A DNA stretch of 64,000 nt from Pinus tabuliformis (Eukaryota > Streptophyta > Pinopsida > Pinales > Pinaceae). The notes beneath the pieces are model-generated. The model saw only the letters and a program-made list of their open reading frames with translations. It made no database searches and was not told the origin of the DNA. The position numbers were made by a program, and so were the translations under genes. The stretch is from assembly GCA_031772625.1 (NCBI GenBank), contig CM062816.1, forward strand, positions 835,534,033-835,598,032, written 5' to 3'. Below, piece by piece: positions 10,940 to 23,949 of the stretch; positions within the stretch are counted from its first letter, which is position 1; each line of letters starts with the position of its first letter.

Positions 10940-12585
10940 CAAGGATTTCAAAGGAAGGTACAGGTACAACAAAATCTGAAGAAAATGAGTATTGTGTACC
11001 AACCCTTGATTTTGATGTAGATAATTACTGGATATGGGAATCCATGATGGAAGTACATTTGCAGGCACATGGAGTATGGGAATCAATTGTTTCTGGAGAC
11101 ACATCTACCGACAAAGCTAAAAGGTACAATTCAAAGGCCATGAATGTAATTTTGAATGTTTTGCCGAACTCTATGAAAATAAAATTTGGTCAATGTTAAA
11201 TAGCTAAATCTCTTTGGGAAAAGCTTCATAATCTCTATTCAACAAAGCAATCAGGTCAAGATGTTATTGAAAATTTAGGTCCTTTTGATTATGATGAAGA
11301 AATGGAAGAAATGAGTAAAACAAAGTTTCAAAATCAAGTGATCAAGGTGATAAAGGAACTCAAAAGTCAAAAGGAAAAGACAAGACTTTTGGAAGCAGAA
11401 TTGAAGACAACAAAAGAACTCATCAAAGAAAATGAAGAGTCTGAAAAGATGATTAGTAGTTTTAGAACTCAATTGGAAGAAATCAAGAATATAGCGACAC
11501 GAAATCTCAAGATAGAAGTCCAACATAAGCAAAAAGAACTCGACACAACGTTTGCAGGGATTAGCAGGATCACACAGTAGATGCAGGAAGCATAAATTGA
11601 AAGGAAGCAATTTGATCAAAGATACATATCCACTATTGACCAAAAGAAAAAGGAATTAGAAACATCTTCAGTAGAAATAAGCAAGCTCAGGATTGAAAAT
11701 GAGAATCAGAAGGAACAGATACAGGTTCTCAACAGAGAAGTAGAGAAGACCACTCTTCTCAAGCTACAGGTTGAGGAGGTGGAAAAAAGAAGGAAGATAT
11801 TGAAAATATGGTTTCAAGAAGATCTTTCTCAAAAGCAAGAAGAACTTGATGCAACCCGTGATGAGATCAACAAAGTCAAGGGATCACAAAAAGAACACTT
11901 ACAACATAAGATAGATGAAGCAGCAAAAATGAAGGAAATTAAAGATGGTAATGCTCTAGTTGAATAAGGTACAAGATCCACATCTTCGCAGGATGATTCT
12001 AAGAAGGAAGTTGATCAAAGTGAAAAGCCAAAGAAGAATGTTGCAACTCCAAAGAAAAAGACCAAAACAATCAAGAACAAACGACCACAACAAACTACAA
12101 CACCGCCTCCAAAGAAGAATGAAAAATCTTCCAGGCATGTTTGTTTATTTAATGGTTATTGCTTTTTATGTGTTAATTATGGACATATGGATAGGGATTG
12201 TGAAGTTTTTGACAGGTACAATCATTATCTGCAAAACCCTAGAAGCAAGTTTACAGGATCACGAGACAGGTTCCACGATGATTTTGTCAGAAGATAATAC
12301 GCGCTAGATGGGCCAAACATTGAATGTTTCAAATGCCATAACTATGGCCATAGCGCTCGTGGTTGTAGATATCAGATGGAATCACCTATGGAAAACATTG
12401 AATGCTTCAAGTGTCATAACTATGTGCACATGGCTCGAGATTGTAGGAATAAGAAGGTTTGTAAAAGGAAACAGGTATAGGAAGACAAAGCAGATAACAA
12501 GGTTTCAACAGTTATGCTTTCAGGATTTGTAAAAGAAAAAGGTCATGAGGAATTAGCAGTTGCTTCAGATAATGACTCAAGTTAA
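10940..12585 (+). pseudogene. copia gag (coiled coil and three zinc knuckles), decayed
   Basis: A single frame can be followed from about 10940 to 12585. It opens with a capsid-like UBN2-type block around NYWIWESMMEVHLQAHGVW (from about 11023). A long Lys/Glu-rich coiled-coil-like stretch follows (11300-11950), then a basic linker. Three knuckles come last: CFLCVNYGHMDRDC near 12160, CFKCHNYGHSARGC near 12330 and CFKCHNYVHMARDC near 12405. The last has Val where the conserved Gly usually sits. In-frame stops at 11197, 11578, 11593, 11965, near 12293 and near 12476 break it, with no frameshift seen. Gag packages the element RNA into particles. The start codon is not certain. Confidence 0.85.
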
Positions 12586-12759
12586 GATGGCCTGTTAGGT
12601 GACTCACTATTTTGAAAAATTTGGCTTTTTGACTCCTTAATGTTTGTAGAGGAGGAGTCTATACAACAATATATGGCACAAGTCTACAATTGACAGGAAG
12701 GTAGTTTGAACAAGATGGAAGTTTCATTACAGATTCAAGGGGAGCAAAACAGTTGAAGG

Positions 12760-14124
12760 ATTACAAGTTACCAGGAACAAGGCAAGATTAGTTTGCAAAG
12801 GATATGAACAGGTTGAAGGAATCAATTTTGAAGAAACATTTGCTCCCGTTGCCAGAATGGAAGCTATCAGGATGTTTCTCGCTTATGCTTGCTCAAGAAA
12901 AATCAAGGTCTACCAAATGGATGTTAAGTTAGCTTTTCTAAATGGTGAATTGGAGGAAGAATTTTACATTCAGAAACCCAAAGGTTTTCTACTCTCTGAC
13001 AAAGAAGACTACGTCTGCAGATTAAAGAAGGCTCTATATGGTCTTAAGCAAGATCCTAGGGCTTGGTATGCTCATCTTGACAAATAGTACATCAACAGGG
13101 ATTCAAGAAAGGAAGCGCTGACAACAATCTTTATGTGAAAGTGGATCGAGATAACCTAACAATTATTGAAGTATATGTGGATGATATCATCTTTGGAAGC
13201 AATGATGATAGATTAAGTAAAGATTTTGCCACAAAAATGGAAAGTGAGTTTTAAATGTCTATGATTGGCAAACTGAAATACTTTTTAGGGCTTTAGATTT
13301 CTCGGCAGGATAAAGGAATATTCATATATCAAACCAAGTACATCAAAGAAATGCTCAAGAAATTCCAGATGGAAGATTGCAAGTCAGTCCTTACCCCCAT
13401 GGTAACATGTTACAAGTTAAGCTTATAAAATTCGTCAAAGGATGTGGACCAAAGGTTTTATAGATCCATGATTGGTAGCCTCTTATATGTGACAGCCTCT
13501 TGGCCTGATGTGATGTGGGTAGTTGGACAAGTAACAAGATTCCAAAAAGCACCAAAAGAATCTCATATTATTGCCATCAAAAGAATTCTTCGGTATCTTA
13601 AGGGCACAACAGAATATGGTCTATGGTATCCCAAAGGAAATGATATATTCATCCAAGCTTATACAGATGCACATTGGGCAGGAAGTGTTGATGATCGTAA
13701 GAGTACCCGTGGAGTAGCATTCTATCTAGGTGGTTGTCTTGTTTCATGGTTAAGTAAAAAGCAGTCTTCAATCTCGTTATCCACAGCAGAACCAGAATAT
13801 GTCGCGGTAGCAGCTTGTTGTACTCAAGTTCTTTGGATGAAGCAAACTTCGAAAGATCTTAGGGTCAAGTTCGATGAGCCTATTCCCATCTTTTGTGATA
13901 ACACCAACACCATCAATATCTCCAAAAATCCTGTGATGCATTCCAAAATGAAGCACATTCTGATTAAAAATCATTTCGTTAGAGAGCAGGTCGCCGAAAA
14001 GAATATTAAGCTTGAATATGTTGGCACAAAGGAACAAATTGTTGACATATTTGCCAAACCATTACCTCGTGAAGAATTTCAGTATCTTCTCCAAAATCTT
14101 GGGATTCTCCCAAGTTTTCATTAG
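12760..14124 (+). pseudogene. copia reverse transcriptase and RNase H, decayed; integrase missing
   Basis: RT begins inside its usual N-terminal region ([22 protein letters not shown]), with [12 protein letters not shown] and [14 protein letters not shown] frameshift near 13090 follows, then YVDDIIFGSN (about 13173), KYFLG and IGSLLYVT. RNase H (13600-14110) has TDAHWAG, SLSTAEPEYVA and CDNTN. Stops near 13252, 13293 and 13426 also break it. Only about 170 bp separate the gag end from RT, so protease and integrase (normally over 1.5 kb) have been lost. The 226-codon RNase H part (13444-14124) is still open. Confidence 0.93.
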
Positions 14125-14297
14125 ACTCTTTCTCTTATCTACTCAAGTAGAAAGGGGGAGTGGAGGTGTGTACAGGTCCTCAGGATGGCTGTTTGTCAGG
14201 GTGAGTTACCCTTTACCATTGATGACAAAGGGAGAGAGAAGGCAATAGGAAGAGGTGCCATTATCACAGGGAGAGTACTTGTGTTGCCATCAATGCC

Positions 14298-14308
14298 AAA
14301 GGGGGAGA
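14298..14308 (+). other. copia polypurine tract
   Basis: AAAGGGGGAGA directly before the 3' LTR. A second tract, AAAGGGGGAG, lies at 14151-14160 about 150 bp upstream, with a weaker purine run between them. Confidence 0.85.
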
Positions 14309-14309
14309 T

Positions 14310-16712
14310 TGTTGATCAGTTGTTGTCATTGATGTCAACCCAAGCAGCACCAGGGGCTACCCCGATCTTGCATGGGCATTTTGACTTGAAAAATTACTCT
14401 ATTTTGAGTCAAGGATCTTCTAGATGGATTATACTCATCAAGATGTGTCTATTGATGTATGGCACGCCAAGTAATTCTTTACAGTTTGAGAGATATTCAT
14501 GTTTGAAGTTAGTAACCCCAGTTAGTGGGTGAAAACCCTATGGGGTTTTGGCATGGCACTCATAATTGGTTGTGGTCATTGAATAGTCAATAATTAATAA
14601 TAATAATAATAAAATCTCTTGGAATCCCTCCAGCATTCACTTGTTGACGACCTTCTCAACTCAAGACATTCATATAAATAATGACCCTCATATCCTCCTC
14701 TAGTAGGAATTTTATGGCTTCAAACATGTCATCGTGGAATTTTCGCTATAACATTTTTTCTTCGAAGCTTCAGAAGCTGAAATTAAAAACATTTGATCTG
14801 AAATCTTGATGAACCTCATGAGGAAATTTCAGATCTTGGTTCTCTATATTTTTGGAGCTATGATCTGAGGAAGTTAGGGTTTTTGCAGGCTCCCGAATTC
14901 CATGTAAAACAGGTGATGTTTGGAAAATCGTCATAACTTTCTCTCTGAGCATTGAATTCAAATTTCATAAATAGTCACAAAAAGAGGACGGACTTTAGTT
15001 TATTGAGTAGCGTTTTCAGGGCCGAAGGTCACAAAGTGACACGTGGCACTTCGTACAAGTTCGCTCTACTGAACTAGTCTATAATCAGGTCACCGTGGGA
15101 TATTGGGCATAACTCTTTCTTGAAGAACCTAATATTGATCAGACCTATGGGATTGGAAAGAGGACTTAGAGGGCTACCATAGGAGGAAATTTTAGACCCT
15201 GGAGCTCTGAAATTACATAGATAAAACAGATTCAATATCGAGCTCCTAGAACACAAGAAAAAACATGCACTCGAGGATCACTGCAGTAAGTACCACACAT
15301 CAACAGTCAAGGGTAAGTCTCCTACAACAAGGTATGTATGATTAGTGTTTACATTTGAAATATGAGTATCATCTCCGACATATGTTTTTGCAGGACAACG
15401 TAAGTACATACAGGGTCTCGGTTATATCTCTATGTCTCTATATGTCATAGTTAGTTTTGATACCACATTTCAGATGTCCTATTCTTGATACTACATATCT
15501 GATGCTACATATTCTTGATGCTACACCAAGTCTGCTAAATCTATATGATGTGTAAGTTCATGTTACTTGTCTTGTCATAGTTGATAGAATGGTTTATGTT
15601 GTTGTACTTAGAACTTGGTCCATCACAAGTCTAGGGTATGTCATCAGTTTTTATTGTACATATCTTTAGGTCAGTTTTGGATATAGTCTTGCATAGAGTC
15701 TAGGCCTATATCAAGAGTGGGAGTCTTTGTCTACTGTTGCAACAAGTCAACAACAATAGTGAAAAACACACTTCAGGTACGCATTGTAATTTTAATTTGT
15801 ATTTATTCATTATTATGCTCTTACATGTGCTTTGCAGGCAAAGGTAAGTTGAAGGGTATTTTGTTTTGTTTTGGGATTGGTTTTGCTAGGCAAATTTTTC
15901 ATGTAGGTAGAAGAAGATTCAAGTACAACTTCAAGCAAGAATTTAAGAGCAGAAGTATCAAATCAAAGGAAGCATTGCAATGGGACATCCTTTGAGGACA
16001 TGACAACCATTCGTATATTGTGAGGAAGTGTCAAGGCCAAGAGTCATCATTGTAAAGTTGTAAAAGAGTCATTTGTAAAAGTGGCATCATTGGAAGAGTC
16101 ATTATTGTAAAAGAGTCATTTTCAAAAGTGGCATCATTGGAAGAGTCATTATTGTAAAAGGGTCAATCTACCTAGAGTCGAAAAGGAATTATTGGGAGGT
16201 ATAGGAGTCTTTGTTGGGATGATGTCATGGTTGGGTTGCAGGTCATAGTGTGATTGGGTGTTCTGTCAAAATAATTGTAAATCATATTTTATCGTGGATC
16301 GTTGTCCCAGGTACGGGAATCCACACTCTTGTCTCATTTCAGTCATTATAGGGAGGCAGGGAGGTGCTAGGCTGGTGCATGAAGTCGCCTACAGGTTGGA
16401 GCCTTTAAACACTTCAGGGTGTCCTTCCAGTGGGAGCTGGAGAAGAATGATTTTATATAATTCTAGGAAGTTGTTTCTTTCAATGCAGTTGGGGCTGAAG
16501 ATTAAATAATTTATTAGAAAAGCGTTCGGTGGTTTTTGACCCAAAGGGGGTTTTCCACCTAAAATTCTCGTGTCTACTGTGTTCTTTTATTTACTGTAAT
16601 TACTGCATAAACATTAATAATAATTGAAGATTAACTAATGCTCTAAAAATATTTAAAAGTGTTAATTGATAAGGAATATTGATTCGCCCCACCCCCCCCA
16701 GTATTTCCAACA
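14310..16712 (+). repeat. copia 3' LTR (2403 bp)
   Basis: TGTTGATCAG start, TTCCAACA end. It carries the undivided LINE target site. A 47-bp tandem duplication (units starting 16077 and 16124) is present here and single in the 5' LTR. The 92-codon frame at 15717-15995, mirrored at 3458-3736, is shared only because the LTRs are copies. Confidence 0.93.
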
Positions 16713-18466
16713 CATGCAACAATTCCAATTCATCAAAATGTGATCTCACTCTCCTTCAATTTCTCCCTTAAAAAGAAATATCACAAACACATATTCTTGT
16801 GAAACAAGAACTCAAATAAGCTTTTCATTTATCACCTACCTTTTTCCTTTAAGTTCAAATAAAACAAGGTTCTCACCACAGAACATGTTTATCTTCTAAA
16901 CATGTTATTCTCTTAACAATTTACAAGTTAATCAAATTTCAAGAAAGAAGTTCATCAAGTTCATAAACAATATGAATTTTGACTCTATCGCTAAACTAAC
17001 AATAGTTTAGAGTAGTTCATGAGTTCAATCCTCATAATTTCTCTAATTAATTCAGTTAAATATAACTCAATCAATATGCAATTGATAAAATCATTAAGGA
17101 GGCTATTATGGCTTTCCTAGACCTAAGTTGCCTTAAGCCAATAGAAAAGATATTTCATCAACCTATCACAATAAAAAATAAACAAAAAAAAAAAATTACA
17201 TTTCAAGCATTTGAAAATCAATTTAATTCTACCTAAATCCAACACATACAAAATAATTACAATACTATAGGATAGATACCTAGTTCACACTTGACTCCAT
17301 ATACCAAAATTAGTTATTCCAAACATTCTAAACCACCTATTGGTGTTCACTATATCAATCTTAGTATCTGCATTTGTAATAAAAAGAATAATGAATTTAA
17401 ATCTCAAGCAAATTCATGGTACAAATCTCTATTCATTTAACTTTGATTACACATAACCAATCCTCGTTAATCATAACTATGAGATTCCATCAAAATAATT
17501 TCTTCATTCTAATGAGAAAAATTACGTAGCTCATAGATATATGTTAGTATGGATTCCACACCCATACATAACTTAAGGAAAACATAACCTTCAAGTGTTC
17601 CTTAAAATGGCTTCCACAACTATTCATGTGTGAGTCATTTAATCCTCTTGCTTATTAGGAAGGTCATACCACAACCTAGTATTTGAGTAATTTCAAGTTA
17701 TTTGATGCATATTTTCAACCCAAACTACAAAAAATCATGTCAAAGAAAACATACAAATTCCATTCTTACTCGTTAAGGATGTATCATATTTTACATCAAA
17801 TTAATGCACGTACTTTACTTGTGAATCTACATTCACAGTTAAAAGTGACATCATTCAAGGTAAATTTTGTTAACTTTACATTAGTGTATATAATAAAAGA
17901 TTCAAAATTAAGAAGATGAACCCAATCATCATGTTAATTGAATCTTAGCCTTACACTTTTTACATATTCCCAAAGCACACACACCAAAGTCATCATACTA
18001 TAGTCCAGATTAAGCCAATATTGTTCTTGGTAGATATGATTTCATCTAGTAAAGATGGCTACTAAGCCCATATCACATTGATAATGATGCATTAAACATA
18101 TATGAAACCATGCATGCACCCCACCTATTTCACTCACCAATTGAAAATGAATCCATTCACATGCTTGGGTTTAAACCCAACTTTCTCAATCATATCCTTT
18201 CTGAGCATGTCTTTAAGTCCTTTAACATATTTCTAATAGTTTGTCTTAACAAAAATATAAAGGAATATAAGAAAACATTCTTTTTCTTTCATGAGTTTTT
18301 AAGTTTGTAAGTGACATAATAATAATAGTACCCCCTATGCAACCAATATGCTTTCAACTCATCATACACAACATTTCAACATGCATGCAAAATAAGCATT
18401 CATCAACCTACAAGCAAGCATGTTGGCCCATTAGGCCCTAGTGTTGTAGTTGGCTCTAATACCATA
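16713..18466 (-). mobile_element. Outer element interior, PBS-side part
   Basis: Continues the outer minus-strand element after the copia insertion. AT-rich, with poly-A runs near 17190. No recognisable retroelement protein on either strand. It ends at the primer site at 18453-18464. Confidence 0.6.
18453..18464 (-). other. Primer-binding site of the outer element
   Basis: Read on the minus strand TGGTATTAGAGC, one base from the Met-tRNA primer site TGGTATCAGAGC, and two bases from the LTR boundary. It supports minus orientation and the LTR edge at 18467. Confidence 0.8.
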
Positions 18467-19482
18467 TGTAACGTCCCACCTTATCAACCATCAATAATAT
18501 AGAGAAGTAGAGCTCACATTAATAACTAATACTCAATTTTTTTGTTTGTTTGTAACATTACTAACTTAGTTATCATGTAAGCATGTTCCTTCATCTATTT
18601 CAATATCACATAAGAAGTCGGAGATAAATTTACCTTAAAACCAATTCCAAAACACATTTCTCCTCAAGTTTAAAAGAAGCATGTGCTCTTTTCATACTTA
18701 TATGTGAGCTCTACGTAAGACTAGAAATAAATTCCACCATAATGCCATGTGCGAGCATTAAGCTAGATCAACCTATTTGATCTCCTAGATTATGATAAAT
18801 AAGTTCTACTTATTGACTCTTGACATCATAACCATAAAAGTATGCCACAAGAACCTAAAATATTATGCTTCTATCACATATAAGGGTATGAATATTAACC
18901 TACTTGTAACAAGATAACTAAAGGAGGAATATGCCTCTCTTCATCAGTAAATCTAATAAATATGATATGTTTATTGATTCATCAATTAAAAACTCCAAAT
19001 AGCATTGCTTCATTCATGAGACTTGTATAATGAATTTTGCAGCAAGAGCAACCACTGTTACAAATTTAGAAACATATTATTCTTCAAAAGTGCCAAATAA
19101 AACAGTGGACTTGCCAAAATTAGACACACTAATTGTTTGCTACAATCGTTAAAACATAAGATTGCACCCATGAATACATGCAGTTTATATGAAACTTATT
19201 ATGCTTATTTGCACAAAATCCGACAGAATTAGTCATTGTAAAATTGTTTCCAACAACAACCCTTTTCTAAATGAAAACTTTAGATAATAAAAGTAACAAT
19301 TGTCTTATTCTCTATACACACTCCAACAACTTATTAAATTCATTTTCACATTCATACAAAACCTTTCTTACATAGGAAGCTACATCCATTAATAATCTAT
19401 CCATAAATTTTCTAGTACATAAAAGCTACAGTAAGTAGGGCATTTACTCTAACAATTTATATGCACAAAAACTACATCCATT

Positions 19483-19650
19483 GAAGTTTTGACAAACACT
19501 TTGCAAGCATGCAATCTAAAAGCTAAAACCATTGAGGCCTTTTGGTAAACACTTTGCAAGCATGCAATCTACAGTCGTTGAGGCCTTTTGACAAACACTT
19601 GCAAGCATGCAATCTACAACCATTGAGGCATTTTGTCAAACAGTTGGAAG
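19483..19650. repeat. Short tandem repeat, about four units of 45-53 bp
   Basis: Repeats of the block TTTGACAAACACTTTGCAAGC followed by ATGCAATCTA, starting near 19493, 19546, 19592 and 19637, the last degraded. Inside the long LTR. Confidence 0.8.
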
Positions 19651-21968
19651 CCATAATCTCTTAAGGCAATTTGACATGAATCTAAGATTCTTCCTCAACC
19701 TATTTAGCTCATAAAACTTATAAATTAATTCTTCAAATGACAAAATATTAAAGCAAGTACGAAATCATCTTATTCTTTCACTCAAAACTTGACAACAGGC
19801 GCACACAGTTGGCAGTAGCAATTTACAAAATCGCCCAGATTTACGATCTGGGTTTTGAAAAGTATATTTTTGGAATCAAGTCGGGGGTTACACGTTCAAA
19901 TGGTATGGATACCCCTAGATGTTGTCCTAAATAATTACGAAAACACCCACAAATGCAATTGTTTAAACTAGCAAATCTTCTAACTCCTAGAATCTCATTT
20001 ACAAATTTTGTCAAACAGAGGGCATGCAAACTTGAATCTACAACCATGAATAAAAAATAGTAACACATAATTAATTTATAATTACTTATGTATTTCCCAA
20101 ATACTTTTCTAAATCACTTCACCTGTTGTAAGTGAGTTGAATGGTTTTGAGATTCATCAAGCATTATTTTCATTCAACCATTCCATCAAACACATGGCAA
20201 GCATTCTCAGTTGTTAAGAATCACACCAAAATAAGAGTTAACCAGTGATGATTATTTTATTGCATTATGTATCCTTACTTGTCATCTACATTTGCAAGGA
20301 TTGTATGCACATAATGACAGAAAATTACCTCAATTACTTTCCTTGAAACTCTTGGTTTTCATTATTTTGCAATTTTGTTCTAAGGGTTGATCTGGTGATT
20401 CCTCCAGGTATATGTTGGGTATGTATCACTTTCCTTACTTCTCCAGTAGGATGCAAGTTAACACTTATTCATGCATAATCATTTGCATATATAATAAAAA
20501 TAATAGCATTTCCCATTTACGGATTTTTCCAAACACTTTGCAACATATCCTGAAACCATTTCTAAAACATGTCTCTAACTACCTATTTCAATTAAAATGA
20601 AACAAAACCATAACTCATGAAACTGTCACACAAGTCCTTTGGAAATCCTTTATTGGAATTACCTTCAAGAATATCTGGCTTTCCTTTCTCAAATGTTGAT
20701 CAGATGTGCAACTCAAATCGATGAGAATATGATCCATCTCTAATTCCTTAACCAACTTATTTGAACCATCAAGTTTTCCACCCAACCATGTCCAAGGAGA
20801 ATTTCTCCCCATAGAACCCCCGAGATGTAAGAGCAATAGAGAGATATACAAGAACAGATGAGGAAGATAATTTTTAATTCCTCTCAATACCACTCATGTT
20901 CAACTCCATTGGGTAGAGATACTTAGTAATTGAGATTAGCATTTGGATACTCTTCAAATCTCTCCCTCTCACAAACTTCTTCAAATCTCTCAAACTCTTG
21001 TATCACCATGCACCTCTCCCAAGTGAGAATACATGAGACACATATATAGGAGGAGCAACAAATTCTTGTCATAAAGGAATCTTTTATGACATATCTTTAA
21101 TGAGTGTAAGAGGAATATGCCATTCTTTGATGAGTGCATAAAAGAGAGTGTAATGTATTGCTAAAAGAGAGAGAGATTTTCATAGAGCCATGAGAGACAT
21201 CAAGGAGAGAGGTGTGAAGTGATTGAGGAGATGAAAGTGACTTGTAATTCCCTTTTAATAATAATATCATAGTCTCATAAAAGATAATAATAATATTAAT
21301 AATATTTAGGATCAAGTATTAGGATTGATTAATGATAAGTTAAGTGATTTTCCTTCAACTATACTTGATTACCCATTGATTGAAGGTGATTTACTATTTT
21401 TGGAAAGTCATACTTGAGATGCTAGACATGACTTTCTATTTTTAGAAAGTCACTCCATAATTGTCAAAAATGAGATTTTATTAAGGAAATTCATCCGTGA
21501 GCTTCCCATGAGTGGTATTTTTTTTCAAAGAATAGGGATTCCACACCCCTATTGCATGCATCTTTGTGCCTTAATATATTGAGGACTTTGTTTCCTAATC
21601 TACTCTAAAGATCCAAGATTCCACACCTTGATCTTTTTAAATATTCAAAACTTCGTGCCCTAAACATTTTAGTATAGATCCAAGAATCCACATCTTTATC
21701 TTTCATGGATTTAGGACTCTGTGCCCTAATTTCCATGGCTTCTCATCTACTCTGCTTTGAAACTTCGCGCTTCACCTCAAGGTACTGATTGTGAGCTCAT
21801 ACCCATCTAATTGTTCATTGGTAAGGCCTTGTTCCAAGACTTGCATACATCATAATCTCATAGATCAAAGGAATCAAATGAATTTCATAATTAACTTATT
21901 CACATTTTACCAAATATTTTGCCTGGCTTCCACAGTCATTTTTGTTATGGAGAAATGACTTCGGTAGC

Positions 21969-22275
21969 CATTTATAATTTGAACATCCTTGTTTGCAAAT
22001 AACCACAACCCGTGTCACATCCTGCTAAATACAAGATTAAGCATATATAATCATAAAAATCATGTATCATGACTTCCATAGTCATTTATAATTTGAGCAT
22101 CCTTGTTTGCAAATAACCATGTCTCCTGCCACATCTTGCACAATACATATTAGACATATATAATCATACAAATCATGTATTATGACTTCCACATTCATTT
22201 ATAATTTGAGCATCCTCGTTTGCAAATAATCAAGTCCCTTGCCACATCCTGCTTAGTACAAGATTATGTCTCAAT
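21969..22275. repeat. Tandem repeat, three units of about 114 bp (second copy)
   Basis: Units start at 21969, 22083 and 22196; the same array as 66-372. Confidence 0.85.
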
Positions 22276-22595
22276 CATATATCATCCATAAATCATAATT
22301 AACCATATGCTCCACATAACCATGATCATCCATGGATCTATGTGTCTCAATATTGGATCACCATCCATTTCATACACCTATGTCCAAACTAGGATACCAA
22401 AAGAGAAAACATCGACAATATGCACTTAACCAAAATCAGTCTTTATCATCAACACGTAGCAACAGTGTTACCTAAACTGGGTTTATAACATACCAGCATA
22501 TACATAAGTCTAACATGCATAATCTTTTTATCAGTGCATCAAAATCACCCTCTCCAAGTGTCATCAAAGTTATCTCACTGAGAAGGGACACTAAA

Positions 22596-23949
22596 ATGGT
22601 GTTGAGATATTTATTTTGGTTTTTGAGCTTTGGTTTGCTAGATGGATTTCAAAATCCGGGGCAGAGGTGGTCTCAAGTTTCATTCCCAAAGGCATAGGAA
22701 TCCCTTGATCGGTTATGGAAGGATACACAGTAAAGCCTAAGGGAGGAGTCTTGTTTTAGGGCCTAATGATGCGAGTTTGGATTGTGGTAAAGCATGAGAG
22801 ATTGGTCTCGGTTTAGGGCCTAGTGATCTAGGATTACATTGTGGGAAAGCTTGAGAGACAAGGAGATGGAAAATTCCTTAAGGATAGCGATGGATTCCCG
22901 ATGGCATTATGATTTCGGTCTGGTTGTGATTGGAGCACCGGTTTTGGTGTGATCACGGTTTGATGAGGGTGGAGGTGGTTTAACCTATGGATTCCCTTGG
23001 TTGTTCATGGCTTGGTTGTTCTATGAGATCCCACATTCATGCTTGGAATATGGCACGGGGGTGACTAGATGAAAGAGAGATTTGGTTCAACCATGTCCAT
23101 GGTCGGGTGGTACGTGGAAGTCCAAAACCTGGTAAGATTCTCCTATAATTAATAAAAGTTAAGTTCTCTTACTTTTGCACTGGTTTGTATGTGGATTTAA
23201 TGGTTGTCATATCTCTAATATTTATATGGTATTATGTTGGTTATAAGCATGGTTAAATGATCGGTTCATGTCATGGTTATTTCAAGTATTTACTTATAAT
23301 TATTAAATGGATGGATGCAAGACCTAATTGATGATATAATATTTTAATGGAGAAGGAGGTGATCGTTGTGGTTATGTTTTATATGTTCTTTCAGTCATTT
23401 ATGCTTTGTCTTGTATCCTAGACCTATAGGTTGCAATGATGCCAAGTGTTTGATAGAATGTCAGTCCCATTTGGGGATGCTCAGGCCTATCCCTGAGGTA
23501 TATTTTTTATTTGTTTATATTGTCATCATGTCTTTGATGGATTCTAAAGGTTATAACAAGTTGTGGGGAGAGGTCGGGATTTTGGGCTAGTAAATTAGCT
23601 CAAATCTTGGGGACGTCGGCACAAGTCTGCTGGAAAAAGTCCAGGGACACTAGCACACAGGCTGTGAGAGCGAATTTGGCTTCTGGTCATTGTCTTGCCT
23701 ATAGCATGAGAGCGACCAGGGTTTAAAAGGCTTAAATCATCAGTGGGACTTAGGGACAGGATTTCTGAGTGGCTAACATGTCTCTTGAGGGTGTTGCTAT
23801 TGATGTGGATGGGTTTCTTTGATATGTTCCATCGATTCCATTTCCTTAAGGTCACTAAGGAAGTTGAATCTCTTATAATAGCCTCTCTCATCGCACATTT
23901 ACCTCAGCTGGCCGATTGCTTGGGTGGACATGGGAGGTGGGGGTGTTAC
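22596..23949 (+). repeat. LTR-like fragment related to the tandem gypsy LTRs
   Basis: Ends GGGGGTGTTACA, like the LTRs ending at 34325, 45120 and 52109. From about 22960 it follows them loosely: a block around TATGAGATCCCACATTCATG, then GCTTGGAATATGGCAC and the AAGAGAGATTTGGTT block. The first 350 bp do not match and no target duplication is evident. I read it as a solo or truncated LTR of a distant gypsy family; its left edge is uncertain. Confidence 0.55.

Larger units (their letters stand above)
2057..16712 (+). mobile_element. Ty1/copia retrotransposon, internally deleted, with nested LINE
   Basis: The left LTR starts TGTTGATCAG at 2057 and the right LTR starts identically at 14310. The right LTR ends TTCCAACA at 16712. 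The flanks are CATGT and CATGC, a 5-bp target duplication with one difference. The interior has a Met-tRNA primer site, gag with zinc knuckles, RT and RNase H in copia order, then a polypurine tract. Protease and integrase are absent, so it could not transpose by itself. The 5' LTR is split by a LINE. Hand comparison of the first 250 bp or so of the two LTRs gives about 8% mismatches, so this is an old insertion. Confidence 0.93.
18467..22595 (-). repeat. Outer LARD-like element, 5' LTR (about 4.1 kb)
   Basis: The left edge is TGTAACGTCCC next to the primer site. The right edge is where similarity to 1-823 ends (GGGACACTAAA against GGGACACTACA). The right 690 bp match 1-823, while 18467-21906 has its partner outside the window. 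It contains two tandem-repeat blocks (19483-19650 and 21969-22275) and no protein motif. A 4.1-kb LTR is long for any plant element. Only one end of the partner LTR is visible, so the full length is inference from edge signals. Confidence 0.7.
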
